DNA of 64,000 nt from Paraescarpia echinospica (Eukaryota > Annelida > Polychaeta > Sabellida > Siboglinidae), in NCBI GenBank assembly GCA_020002185.1, contig CM034532.1, forward strand, positions 30,085,619 to 30,149,618. The letters run 5' to 3'. The translations under genes and the position numbers were made by a program. Shown piece by piece: positions 32,837-45,000 of the stretch (position 1 is its first letter; each line of letters begins with the position of its first letter). The notes under the pieces are model-generated. The model was given only the letters and a program-made list of their open reading frames with translations, did no database searches and was not told the origin of the DNA.

Positions 32837-34278
32837 TTGTTTAAAAAATGTATAGTTATGTATCATTATAAATTATGTGTGGATCAAGCCACAAATAACG
32901 CAATTCTGATCGTATATTGACTTAGTGTATTGTTACGGTCTTACATAACGCACACATGCACATCATCATTGCAACGTGACTGTCTATATAATGTTGTAGA
33001 TATATATATTGTTAGTAACACCATGACATTTCTGTCTTTTGGGGGTGATCAACCTATGTAGATTGTGTGATGTATACATAGCACACGCGCATGCACACAC
33101 ATGCACACACGCATGCACACACACATGCACACACGCATGCACACACACAGCTGCACCTTCTGTGAAACGACGAATTAAACTTCTCTTGAGCGGAACTATA
33201 TTTCCTCAAGTGGGGGTTTGCTTATGGCAAGGGGGTACTGTTAGAATTATTTTTAGTGCCTCAAGATAGTGTTTTTAGTAATCCTCTGTCACTTTCCAGA
33301 TGCCCCAAGTTCTGGCGCCTACACATGTACTTACTCTTGTGTTAATATATATGTTTAGTAGTGATTGTACGTACATTCTATTCTTGTAAACAGCAACCTG
33401 TTCAATGCTGTATTTAACCCGGGGTAATTACCCCATCAGGGGTAATTCAGGCTATTCCTTCTTATGCTGAGTCCATCACTTTGTGTTAGCCACATGTACA
33501 TATGGCTAAACTATTGTTGAACTTGGGTGGTGTATCGCAGGTAGCGGGGGGTGTAGCACTGGTTTAGGCCTATTTGGCAGGGGCGGTTCCAGAGAGGGTA
33601 GTCTGGAGGGTCCGAAAACATCCAATTGCACCCGTTGAGGTTACATATTCGGAATTCATATTCGTTGGTCTGAGCCGAAACTTCAGCACGACTCCGCTAT
33701 CGCGCTGTCGGATCATGGATTCGGAAGAATGATGTTAAATTGTTTCGCCGCTCCGCCGTAACTTCGGTTTATCCGCTTCAGCTTGAACATAACATTTCAA
33801 AGGTGTAGGGGGCACGCCAATCTAGCGCAGGCATAGCCCAGCCAAATTCCAAATGTCGAGGGAACACGCCAATCTAGCGCAGGCATAGCGCAGCCAAATT
33901 CCAAAGGTCTAGGCGGCATGTGCCCCCAGGCCCCCGCTGAACCCGACTATGATTGGTTAGTCTATATCGCGTTTAAGAAGCTTAAGCAGATTAGAAGGCC
34001 CACTAATCGATACTCCTATAGCTATGCGGGCATATAGAAATGGAATTTCTTTAGGAACTTGAATGTAATTATTCGACAGAACTAAATACATCTTGCGCGA
34101 CTTTTTCTTGAGCATAAAAATATTGCCTGGAGACTCACTAAGGCTTACAGAATATCTCGTTAATTTCATGTTAATTATTTTACGTCGGCATTGTGAGGAG
34201 GTTCTTTTAAATGAGTCGAGTGATCGTTTGCTAACCTCTATAGAGGGTCTGTGATCTCCAACGCAGGGACAAGTATAC

Positions 34279-34368
<90 letters not shown>

Positions 34369-34391
34369 TACACACACACACCACACACACA

Positions 34392-34426
<35 letters not shown>

Positions 34427-35310
34427 TCTCCCGATAGACCTACTACGTTAACCTCAAAGGGTTGAGGACTACAACATAGGCGCAGCGCAAATGAATAAAA
34501 TAAAACACATTGGCGACATTAAAACAAATAAAAAAAGTGTTAATGTTTGTGCAATGTTCACTCTGCGACTGGGAGGCCCGCGAGGAGAGTCATGTATGTT
34601 TAGAGGGCTGCACCACCTCGGTGAGAAGATTGCTCCAGTGTACAATAGTTTTGGGTAAAATTACATTCTGTGTGATTGCCTTCTGGAACAAGGTTGTATC
34701 AAACATAAGGGGTGTATGCGTTGTTCAAGTTTAACAAATTCAAGTTATTCTAACACGTCCGTAATACTGGACGTATATGATAACGACCCAGGACCCAGTT
34801 TGCCGTTCGTCTAAGTATACTTTCGATCTATCTTATATATCATGTTATTGTTTGTATATTGGTCCTAGACTGAAGAATTTATTCTAATATTATTTATTGT
34901 ATTATTATTTATTATATTATTATGTATTCTATTATTAGTTATTTTATTATTATATTATTATAATATTAAACTTGTTCTCTAACCAGTCAATGGTATACAT
35001 GTTTCTTGATGTCGTGATAGTTTATTCGTAGACTTTAATTAACAAATTCAAGTAGGTGAGGTTCCTGCATACATTCGACAAATTGTGTTTCACAAGATTT
35101 ACGTTAATTGTATCCATGTTGATTTTTAATTGTTCAGAATGTTACTAAACTGTAGGTGTTTCATTTTATTACTGGCTATTATGTGTTTTAATAGTTTACA
35201 AACAATGCAAGTGAGAGCATTGGATCTGTAATTTGTGGCAACATTTCTTTGTCCTTTCTTAAATTGACATTTTTTTCCGATAGTCTGTTATTTTGCTTGT
35301 ACATAGAGAT
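32837..35310. other. Intergenic region with microsatellites, FKTN to gene A
   Basis: No gene is recognised. It contains ACACGCATGC-type repeats (33085-33150), a 52-base direct repeat (33801-33905; CACGCCAATCTAGCGCAGGC at 33813 and 33865), a long CA tract (34284-34424) and ATT-rich simple sequence (34880-34965). A 74-codon frame at 34510-34734 looks like retroelement debris without firm motifs. Confidence 0.5.
34284..34424. repeat. Long CA/GT microsatellite
   Basis: About 140 bases of nearly pure CA dinucleotides with a few CAT and CCA interruptions. Cys/Val open frames across it on the other strand are artefacts. Confidence 0.95.
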
Positions 35311-35622
35311 GTATTAAATATGAGCAAAAAAGTTGATCTAGGTTATGATGTAGTTCTTTCAAAATAAATGTTATGAGAGGAATATCAAAGGAGCGGGGTA
35401 CAGCATAAAGGGCGGGGGGATATATTAGCTACTTTAATAGTTTTTGTTCGCTTATGAATACCCTATGTATTAAATATGAGCAAAACAGTTGATCTAGGTT
35501 ATGATGTAGTTCTTTCAAAATAAATTTTATGAGTGGAATATCACAGGAGCGGGGTACAGCATAAAGGGCGGGGGGATATCTTAGCTACTTTAATAGTTTT
35601 TGTTCGCTTATGAATACCCTAT
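35311..35622. repeat. Two-copy 156-base tandem duplication upstream of gene A
   Basis: GTATTAAATATGAGCAAAA starts at 35311 and again at 35467. Each unit ends TTCGCTTATGAATACCCTAT. The copies differ at only a few positions, so the duplication is recent. It ends 284 bases before the gene A start codon. Confidence 0.9.
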
Positions 35623-35906
35623 GAACTCATAGACGCATCGTTTAACATTTTAAAGGTAGGCCATATGTTATCACACGGAAATATGAACGGAGCTCGGTAA
35701 ACCAGTCATAAATCTTCCTCGAAGAATTTGATATTGATTTCCCGCCCCCGACATTACGTCATCATCCAACGTGTACAGCGTGCGTCCCGGAGAGAATGAC
35801 GTCACAAACATAAACTTGCGCGATCTTCCTGAACATGAAAACATCGTTCGGGGGATCCGCCAACAACATCTACAAACCTCTCTCGGTATAAAACAAGACC
35901 GTAAAC

Positions 35907-38501
35907 ATGGGTGACGAAGAAGAAACCCCAGCAATGGAAGAAGAGGTGGCGGAAGAAGCGGCGGGAGAGGCAGGCGAAGTAACAGGAGAAAAAAGGGCAA
36001 GCAATGCCGGCAGCGTCGCCCCGTCTACCGGTAGTAGGAAATCAGGTAACGTTTCTTGCACGGCTACTTTGAAGCGCTACCGCTGACGGCAGATTTTAAA
36101 TTCGACGATTACACACATTCAATTAACTTCGTTTTTGCGCATGTAAATAGCATTCAAATAGGCTGAAATAGAATTGAAAAAAAATAATTGTTAAAGACAT
36201 GCCCATTCAGATACGACCTAACTGTAGCTGTAAATTTCGATAAGAAACCCAGGAAAACTGTAAACGTATACCACCTTTATGGCTATGCTAGCCCTAGCAA
36301 GGTTGTTTATAGTTAAATGACACCCAACTATTAATTTAAAAGGCATTATATGTAGTATCGACGACTATGAAGTTGTATTTTGTTGTGCAATAGGTACTTA
36401 AATTATATTGTTACAAGTTGGTTTCTATCGTAGCCATACGTTCATTCTACAAAATCATAACCGCTACAATTAGACTGTTTTTAAAAGCCGTATGTTTCTT
36501 TTTTGTTACGATATACTTGAATGTATCGCGCGCAAGTGTTCGCCGCAAGCTCCGTGTACTACAAACACATGTGTTCACCCGCAGTTGGAGGAGCAGGCGC
36601 AGCAGAGGGAGCAGGAGGAGGCGGAGAAATCACCAATTCCATCATCCGTATCGAAGACGTCATCAACCTACAAATACTGACGGCCGTCATCGCCGGAGAA
36701 ATCATCCACTTCTGCTGGTACTCCGATGTCTTTCCGTGGGGCTCGTGGCATACTCGCTCCTTCAAGAGCGCCCTCATCCCTGATCTCTTGATTGCCATCA
36801 TTCTCAGTCTAATCACCAGGTGGGTGTTGTTCGGGTCTCTCTGTATGATCTACACGGAGAGGAGGGGGGGGGTGGTGAACCTAGATGTTGACCAGATGGC
36901 CTCTGCCACCATGTCACAAGTTGGCCACTATATAGCTTTATAAGCTTTACTTTACATTGCGCCCACCCGTCCCACTGGTGTTTGGTGTAGGATTTGTCGT
37001 TTTGAGCGATCCAAAATGGGTTCCAAAACCATAGCCGGTACCCATCTGATTAACTGACGTGACCCGGTTGTCAATACATTGCTCTTCGGTTCTATAATTC
37101 ACTGCAGCGTCTGTGTATGCATATATGTTTCACGACAGACAGCGCTACTATATCGGTGTATTTTCCCCGTGATACGTGCTGCCGACCAACCCTCCACTCA
37201 CCCAGACATAATACCAGAATTTACTTACCACTTCAGTTCTCCCTGATTTGTGTTACATGCGTTACCTCGTACTATTAGTGCCCGGGTTGTTTAGAACGAT
37301 AACGGTGGTGACAAACCAATAATATTTTCCACCCGTTGATGTAGGGTTAAACACTAGATGGCGCGCGTTCAGATAGTTACACTATTCGGTAATGAACATG
37401 AATAAAAAAAATCGCACAAAACTTCTGCTGTGACGTGTTTTATTAATGAATATTATTCATTTGAACGCATTCCCTAAACTTCGGTTAACTCTTGTATTTG
37501 GCCTCCCGGAAAGACAACAAGAGACGTGATATGTATGGATGCTTCACAGAGACGTCGAGGTGGTGTTCGGTTGAACAGGTCTGCCGGGTAGTAAAGTATG
37601 AAGCTCTTTGAGCAGTCCTGAGAACTGGATAGTGCGCTATACAAGAACTTAACTTGTTATTGTTACGACATTCGTTCGCTTTCATTTGGCAACTTCCCTG
37701 TCCTTCCTGACGGTTGCGTTGACGCCAGACCGCCAGACCACCAGACCGCCAGACTGCCAGACCGCCAGACCGCCAGACCGACAGACCGACAGACCGACAG
37801 ACCGACAGACCACTGCGTCTCTCAGCAAAACAATCTCCAGAAATGCAGTTTTGTATTGGCATTTATGCATTTCCAAAACGTCTACTGAGTTTTGTAAAAC
37901 ATGTTATAACAAAATTATACAAATTCGACAGATTCCATATCATTCAGCAGTAAATAATATTATATGGAACACCACCCGAAAAAATTATATGCAGTAATTT
38001 ATAGATGTTATAGGGTTTCATAGATGCTCTTGGTAAGAGGTGACGAATCCTCATAGCTAAACTTGCTGTTGCTGCAGCGCCTACGTGCCGGTGACGGACC
38101 ATCTGGCCTCGGCCAACATGAGCCTTGCCTTGAGCATTCTCTACACGGCTCTGGAGGGCACTCACACCGTGTGGTACCCTCGCAACCTCGCCGTGTTCGC
38201 GCTGCACGGCTTGCACAAGTTCCTGCTGCTCTTCGCCATGTCGACGGCGATGATGTACGTGCGCAACGTCGCTGAGTCGGACGAGTTCCCTGAGATGAAC
38301 TGCTTTGGCGGCGGCGGCGACGAGGCGGCGGCGGCCGAGGGGGTCGAGGGCGAGGCAGGCGAGACCGAGGTGGGGGCAACTGAAGGGGTGGACGAGGAAC
38401 CGGCAGAGGGGGCACTGGAAGGCGGGGAAGCGCCAGCCGAGGAAGGAGAGGAGGGCGAGGGAGGCGAAGGTGGAGAGGAGGAGGCGCCGGCGGAGGAGTA
38501 G
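35907..38501 (+). CDS. Gene A: four-pass membrane protein of unrecognised family
   Basis: Exons: 35907-36045, 36585-36819, 38078-38501. Introns are phase 1 and phase 2; the product is 265 residues. Exon 1 encodes an acidic, Glu/Ala-rich N-terminus. Exon 2 has a Gly-rich linker, TM1 (~73-92, LQILTAVIAGEIIHFCWY), a short loop with FPWGSW, and TM2 (~107-124). Exon 3 has TM3 (~137-155), TM4 (~160-186, with HGLHKFLLLFAMSTAMMY) and an acidic Glu/Gly-rich tail of about 75 residues. The residue split by intron 2, and the spacing from it to the HKF motif (46-48 residues on), match genes B and C. Both ends are predicted cytosolic. A GT-donor-like GTGAGT follows the stop, so the 3' untranslated region may be spliced. 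I recognise no family and assign no function. Confidence 0.75.
37600..37662 (+). mobile_element. SINE family 1 tail fragment in gene A intron 2
   Basis: Contains CTCTTTGAGCAGTCCTGAGA then GCGCTATACAAGAACTTAAC, the 3' end of SINE family 1 in plus orientation. Confidence 0.6.
37712..37815. repeat. CAGACCGC/CAGACCGA tandem repeat in gene A intron 2
   Basis: Roughly twelve 8-9 base units of the type CCAGACCGC changing to GACAGACC toward the right. Confidence 0.9.
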
Positions 38502-39090
38502 AAACAAAACGTGAGTGTAGGAACTCGCTGGCGTGTTCTTTAAAGCGACCTTGACGTTCGTCAGTTTTAAAATGAGGCTACCTGAACTTAGTTTTTCATT
38601 TATTAACTAATATAATGTTCTTAAGACTATACTAATTATGTCGAAGATATACAGCCCGCCAAATTATGTTTAGTAAGCTCATAACAACGGTCGCAATTTG
38701 GAAGACACGACCCCTGAGCATGTTCAAATAGTAAACAAAACATCCAGTTTCAAAACAAGCTGTATTGGAAATACGGCCAAGTTGGGCTGAGTTAATTGCA
38801 ATACCCTTTGATATTCAACGATGTCCCATTTTCCCACGTTCAACACCGCAGACTTCGGGTTTCAAATCACTACGCCCGCTAATTCCGGTTAGAGAAACTG
38901 AGTGGCTTTCTTTAATATACTGTTCTTAATATTGTTAAATCACTATCACGAATGCATATTGCCCGGCAAATGACGTTTAATAAGCGCGAAATAGTGAATG
39001 TCGGAACCACGAAACGCTCAAATTGTTTACGGAACATTTAAATAGTAGGCCTAAACAACCGCGACAGGCAGTATATGGCTTATTAATCCG
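38502..39090. other. Unassigned sequence downstream of gene A
   Basis: Presumably contains the gene A 3' untranslated region; no canonical AATAAA was noticed. No other feature. Confidence 0.35.
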
Positions 39091-42081
39091 GCAGCCAAAG
39101 GGCATTTTTTTACATAACCCCTTTTTGCCTGATATAGTTTCTTTCTTTGTTGATTATTTATTTCTAGCATGTATATATTGATATCCAGGGGGTGTGAAGA
39201 TCTGACCCTTGGGCATTTTGAAAAAGAAAAAAAAATCCTAAATGGCCGCCAAAATCAACTTATTATGATCTCTTTGCAACCAGACAAGATACACACACGA
39301 TTAAACTGTTGTTTTATATGTTTCTAGACATGAAGAATTCGATTCCACCATAATTGATATGAAAACATGTAAAGAAAAAAAAATGGCGGGCATAAGTATG
39401 CCACACGTGGATGCCGACGATGCAAAAAAGACTATAATTATTTCATGTTCCGCGAACAAACAACCACAAGAACATGACAAAATTAATTTTCCATGTGTTA
39501 TCATGTGAGGAGAATTACATAGGATCGTCATATCGTGAAATTCTTACCTTTCTAAGCATCGGTCCTCTTCATCTTCATCATGTACTTACTTGCCGCTCTC
39601 ATTTTGGCAGGTCTATCCACCCTGGCATGCGCAAAATGATGTGCATGCCATGTCAGAGCTGTTGCAGCTGCACTTGTTCGTGCTACGTGGCATTTCACTT
39701 CGACACGAGCACTTGATCAGCTTTAGCAACCCAGCTGGGGCTAACTGAGGGGTCTGGGGGGACAGTAGTTGGACTGAGCGCAGTAGTCCCCTCCTCCTGC
39801 GACCAATCATAAGATGTAGGGTTAGTACAGGTGGGTTTGGGTCCAAAGCATGAACCAAATTGCTACTTGCAGATGGGCTCTAGCTACATTTTTTTCGAAC
39901 GCTTCACTTGTGGGTGATAATGAACACAGGTGCAGAAGCCTAGCTTCTGCTTACTTTAGAAAACCACATTTGTTGGCATGCTTCCGTCATCGAATGACGT
40001 ATTTGCTGATCATAGCAGGCCAACATGAAGTGTGTGGCTTGGTCCACTACTTCCGAAAAAGGTGGTCCGTCTGTGTTTCCCAGTAAGTTGAGAGAATGGT
40101 GGCCATGTCTCAGAACTTTCAGAGCTGCAACCTTGCCAACGCCAAAGTATGACGCCACATTATCACAACCTGTCAGTCTGTGAGCAGCTAATAGATCTGG
40201 GACGATGGAGCTGTGCTCTTCTGCAACTGCGTTGATATCTAGGACACTTCGTCCTTGAATTAGCGAAACCATTAGAACTTTACATGATATACTGCCCTGG
40301 TGAGAGAAATACAACAAGAGAACAAACACGTCGGTTTCATCTGCAACGACCACGACGGTACCATCCTCTACACGTGAAACTTGCTGCACAATCAGTGCCT
40401 CCCTCCTCCTGCGATGTAACCATGTCTTGACGTTTGTTCATACAACCATTTGCGATTTCTACAGGAACCGAGTCTCTGCCAATGACGACTAGTTTATGCT
40501 TTTGAAAGTCAGCCTTGTGTAAAACCAAATCCTCGACGATGGAGCAATCAATTGATCTTTGTTCGTGGTGACAGTTAGGACGACTTTTTGTGGTGGCAGG
40601 CGAGCTGTGCAACGTAATGTCTTGACCCTGCTTGCTCATTTGTCACTGTCGCGTCGGGTTGCTTCCTTAGTACTGTCCTCAATGTATCTGTCGAACACCA
40701 GATAGACGTCACCTTTCGCTAAGTGACAGTGTAGGTAACTGCGGAACCGGACAAGGTAGTCGTACACAGTGCCAGATGTTGGCCAAGACATTACTCAGAG
40801 GACAGCGCATCCATCACGGAACTTTGCCTGCACATCTTGTTCAACCAGCCGTCTTGACACATCCACCTTGAGCGCATTCTTTAGATTGGATTTCGTTTTG
40901 GAACCCCTCATATTTCCATTTTCATCGAACATAGACGTAGGGATAGGTGATCGTGCAAGGCCCATTAGCGTGCGCTAGACTGCAAGCCCATGGATCTTGC
41001 ATATATGGTTTCCGTGTCAAACACTTCAGCATCCCCAATTTTAATGTGTTTCCTGGATAACGTCATGGTGGTCACAATTTTTGGTATCTAATGATGAAAT
41101 CCATCAGGCCAACTGCGTTCAAAAGACTCCATGTGAGTTTTTCCCAGCAATTCCGCCTAGTCGACATTGACCGAGGAGTGATTCACAACTTGCCCAGTGA
41201 CAATGTTATTAAGCACATACGGATGTTGCTCTGGGTCAAGTGGATCTATGCAAAGCTCCAATTTATCGTGTAGAGCTGCTTTCCCGTCTTGATCGTCTCC
41301 CTTGATTCTTGCGGCCGTTTCTTCTTTGTGCGAAGTTTGGGCAGATGGTCGTTCGTTATCTCTCATCTCGTTCAAGTCGTCGATGATACTATGGCAGGTA
41401 TGCAAGCTGTAAGTCCAGGTTTTGAGAGTTTCCGGTTTCAGAGTTATTCCAGTGATCCCACTCTGTCCATGACCATACCTCGTGAAGGTAGTTTCAATGG
41501 CCATGTCACTCCAAATGCCATTGAACAGACCAGCGTTGTGGTGCATCGTGTGCTGCCCTTTGATGAATTGCGCACGTGTGCCATCGGGTAAGCCTTCGTA
41601 GTTAGTTGAGGGTGAACTCGAAACACACCGTTTGTCGCACTTTCGCAACCGTTTCATTGCGTTCTTTGCGTTTAACAGATTAAATTATGGTACTGTGGAA
41701 TTTCTTATGTCTGAAAACATGTAAAAAGACGTTTTAATCGTGTGTGTACTTTACCTGGTTGAAAATATGTGACAATTTACATAATAGGCAACCATTTTTA
41801 GGCCGCCATTTTGTTTTCTTTACATATCAGTTATGGTGGAATCGAATTCCTCATGTCTGGAAACAAATAAAACACAATTTTAATCGTGTGTGTATCTTGT
41901 CTGGTTGCAAAGATGTGGTAATAGGTTGATTTTGGCGGCCATTTAGGATTTTTTTCATTTTTTTTAAATGCCCAAGGGTGAGATCTCCACACCCCCTGGA
42001 TATCATTATATACATTATAGACGTGAATAATCAACAAAGAAAAAACTACATCAGGCAAAAAGGGGTTACCCCTTGGCTGTT
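39091..42081 (-). mobile_element. DNA element with ~300-base TIRs carrying a nuclease-like gene (element 2)
   Basis: The left arm (about 39091-39400) and right arm (about 41790-42081) are inverted copies. Outer words are CAGCCAAAGG and ACCCCTTTTTGCCTGAT versus ATCAGGCAAAAAGGGGTTAC and CCTTGGCTG. Both arms contain ATATCCAGGGGGTGTG, AAATGGCCGCCAAAATCAAC and GAATTCGATTCCACCATAA or their complements. The unit is about 3.0 kb and encloses one decayed minus-strand gene of the same family as element 1. No clear target duplication was found. Confidence 0.75.
39613..41657 (-). pseudogene. Nuclease-like transposon protein with Cys-rich C-terminus (element 2, decayed)
   Basis: Minus-strand reading begins MKRLRKCDKRCVSSSPSTNY at 41657 and is open to about 41157, including LFNGIWSDMAIETTFTRYGH and GITLKPETLKTW. 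The middle is broken by stops. The next readable block (about 40389-39940) has VVVVADETDVFVLLLYFSHQ, LDINAVAEEHSSIVPDLLAA, then HRLTGCDNVASYFGVGKVAA. This Asp...GCD...GxGK arrangement resembles FEN/XPG-type nucleases, in which a GCD/GSD is followed by a helix-hairpin-helix. The end (about 39730-39613) is a Cys-rich tail with CSCRSEMP, KCSCNSSDMACTSFCAC, a CXC-like pattern that could bind metal. Academ-superfamily transposons are known to carry XPG-like nucleases; kinship is a suggestion, not a proof. Confidence 0.65.
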
Positions 42082-45000
42082 GAACTATATTGCGGAAGCA
42101 GACGTAGCCGCCAGTTCCCGGAAGTGCTCTTTGAAGTTTGCTTGTTTCCACAAACAAGATCGCAAGTGAAATGTAGTACCACCTTAGACATATTAATAAT
42201 TATACTTATTCCTAATGCGTTGTTGGTACCAGTGATTGTTCATGCTATTACCATCCCTGGCTTCAGAGGGTGATACCTCGTAATTGAACAGCCACGTTGC
42301 CTTAATACGTATAAGTAGTATATGCGACTATTACACGGTAACCAAAGTGCAACCACCGGTGGCGTCGCAAAGTAGAGCGGAGCTGTATTAGATGCAAGGC
42401 CGCTGACTGTTGCAACGGCAAAGCCTGCTCCGACAGAAGTGTTGAACAACTGTGTATAAACGACAGATCTTGGAAATGCCATTTACGTTTATTAGTTTTT
42501 TTCCGGCATCTACCCACCATCACGTCAGGTGATTGTCACGGAACTAATTCGTTCTGCGGATGTGTATGTTTGTATGTAGTACGGTGTTCCTTTGTTACCC
42601 TGGTAAAATGATAACAAACCGATCCGTTGCAGGAGAACCAGTACCGGTGCCTCTATTTCAGTTGGCTTCACTGTGTTGCTAACAACAAACAATGTTAGCC
42701 AATAGGCACTGTCTTGAGATACATCTTACATGGTTCTCCAACAAGCAGTTGCTGCACACTTCCTCTGTCTAGTTAAACATATTTCTAATTAACCATCTCC
42801 TACAAAACACACGTATAGTTCATCGTGTGTCTGTGTTTAACATGACTGTTTCTCGCAGAAGGTCCCACACCTCAATACTCACCTGTCCTTTTTTATTATG
42901 CACTTTTGGGGTCATGCCCGTTGTTTGAAAGTCACTAAGAAGGACACTCTGCATCAACGGTTCTTAACCGATCCTAAAGTGGCCATTTTGAGTGGATCGC
43001 CAAGGGTGTCCAGTGACTGGTCGAATTTTCCCTTATTGTCCTGCTTGCTCGATGGTCTCCCAGGTGCTAGGTGTCTAAGGGATCGTCTCAGAACGTCAAT
43101 TACCGATAACAAACGAAATTAAATCTGACCTGAGCCCCCGACCCCACTCCTTAGACGGACGTCTGTGAACATTGGTATGACCTTATACGTATATTAACTG
43201 TAGTGTAAACTATCGATGTCAGACGCCATACGAAATTACCTCTGATCCACCCCCCTTCACCAAAGCGAAAGTAAGTTCGTCAGAAATCGGACGTCGACAT
43301 TCTGAGATGATCCCTAACGATACGTTGAACTATTGATGCATTGCGATAGTCGGTATGACGATAGTGAATTATCGATAGCAATCGGAAAGTATCGCTGATA
43401 ATAGGCACTTCACATTAGATTGTCGATTGTAATGGTAATTTGCAAATAATCAACAGGTCAGCAATGTGTGTAGGCATTCTTTTTTCAACTTCATTTTGTA
43501 ATTTTACTTATCTACATACCTAGCACCAACAATCATTGACCGTAGCTACGTCATTCGGGAATTCACCATTTTGGGAATCAACTGCCTATAAGACGACACC
43601 ATGGTAGCATCCTTAGATTTTGGTTTGGGACTGCTTTTCATTTGGATTCGCAACGCTATCGTGACACACATATATCATAATACTACCGCAATACTAGAAC
43701 TATCCACAATAGCCCCCCCCCACCCCCACTCCTACCAGATGGATACGAGACGAATAATTTCTGACAAATGTTGCGTGCATGCACGACATTTCAAATTGAC
43801 CTGACATGTGGCACAGAGTATTCGTCTCGCATGCATGTGGTATAGGCATGTCATATTCTGTTTGATTCCACCGAACTTGCACTGGGCGAAATCGGTGCCG
43901 TTTTCAAGTGAATCCATATAAAAGCTTTCAAATAACTCCGTCACAGACATATGTCGCTTGAATCACATTTCAAATAGGCCAGAACCCTTAGCGTTGCATG
44001 AACGAGATAAAGTATGCCTGTTTCAGTTTCGCTTTCATAAAAAAACGAATGCAGTATTTATATTGTGAAAACATTTCGGGCTTATTTTTCGCGTTTACGC
44101 GACAGGAACATCGTCCCCCTGGCGAATGGAACACGGAGCACATTATGACGTCATGCGCAATTTGTGGCATTGACGTCGCCCGCCCTAGTGGCCAGCAGGA
44201 AAGTAAATTCAGTATGTGACTTGGCGTGGCACACTAAAACAACAAAAACAAGTAACTGAAGCACGTTTAAAAAGGTACGCCGTCGAATCAGTTTAACATA
44301 GTTACGCTTCATTTAGGTGTCTTTTTTACTGTAAGTTCACGGGTTGTATTTTGGTATTTGGTGGACCACCATTTGGTGGACCACCATTTGGTGGACCACC
44401 ATTTGGTGGACTACCATTTGTCTTCACATAATGATAAGGTCTGGTAACGTGTAAGGTCTGATACGTGCGAGGGCCGCCATCTCGCCGTGTTGTGGCAAAG
44501 CGGTCCGGAGGCTGCTTAGACAGGGGCCGGCAAACTTGTTGAATGGAGGGCCAAATAAGTTACTTGGGCCACACAATTATTTCTTAATATTGGTTATCGT
44601 GGCATTCTAGCTTATATGCGTCGAACCTGAACTTACACATTTTGGAATTGTTATTATAAAACATCGATGGTTAATTGTGAACAATTTCGTATTGAAAATA
44701 CTAAATAATCAAGGTCCGCGTTGTCGTCATGCAAATGACATTTTGACCAAGTGCCCCATGTCCAAGTGAGCTTGGCGTGTCGGATCAGTTCCGTCGGCAA
44801 GTGCGTTTGTTTTCAAGATACACTTCACTGAATGTCACATCAAGTGCCACAGAGCCACGTTACCTTCTGGTGAACTTCATCTACACAACTCCCGACGCGA
44901 TGTCTCAACTCCATAGTTGAGACAATAAAGCATTATCTTATCTTATCTTATTGTCAGCTACATAAAATAAAACGGTCTGTAAACCCCTGTCTCAGCAGCT

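Noticed and set aside
33957..34451. Long Cys/Val and Thr/His open frames
   Set aside because: They are translations of the CA microsatellite and carry no gene signal.
35887..35893. TATAAAA as a TATA box for gene A
   Set aside because: It is only 14 bases before the start codon, too close for a start site ~30 bases downstream.
36521..36943. Unspliced reading of gene A exon 2
   Set aside because: Splice sites on both sides fit phase 1 and phase 2 exactly, and the read-through tail has no family similarity.
37944..38507. Long minus-strand open frame opposite gene A exon 3
   Set aside because: Shadow of the GC-rich exon; the plus strand has matching splice phases and membrane segments.
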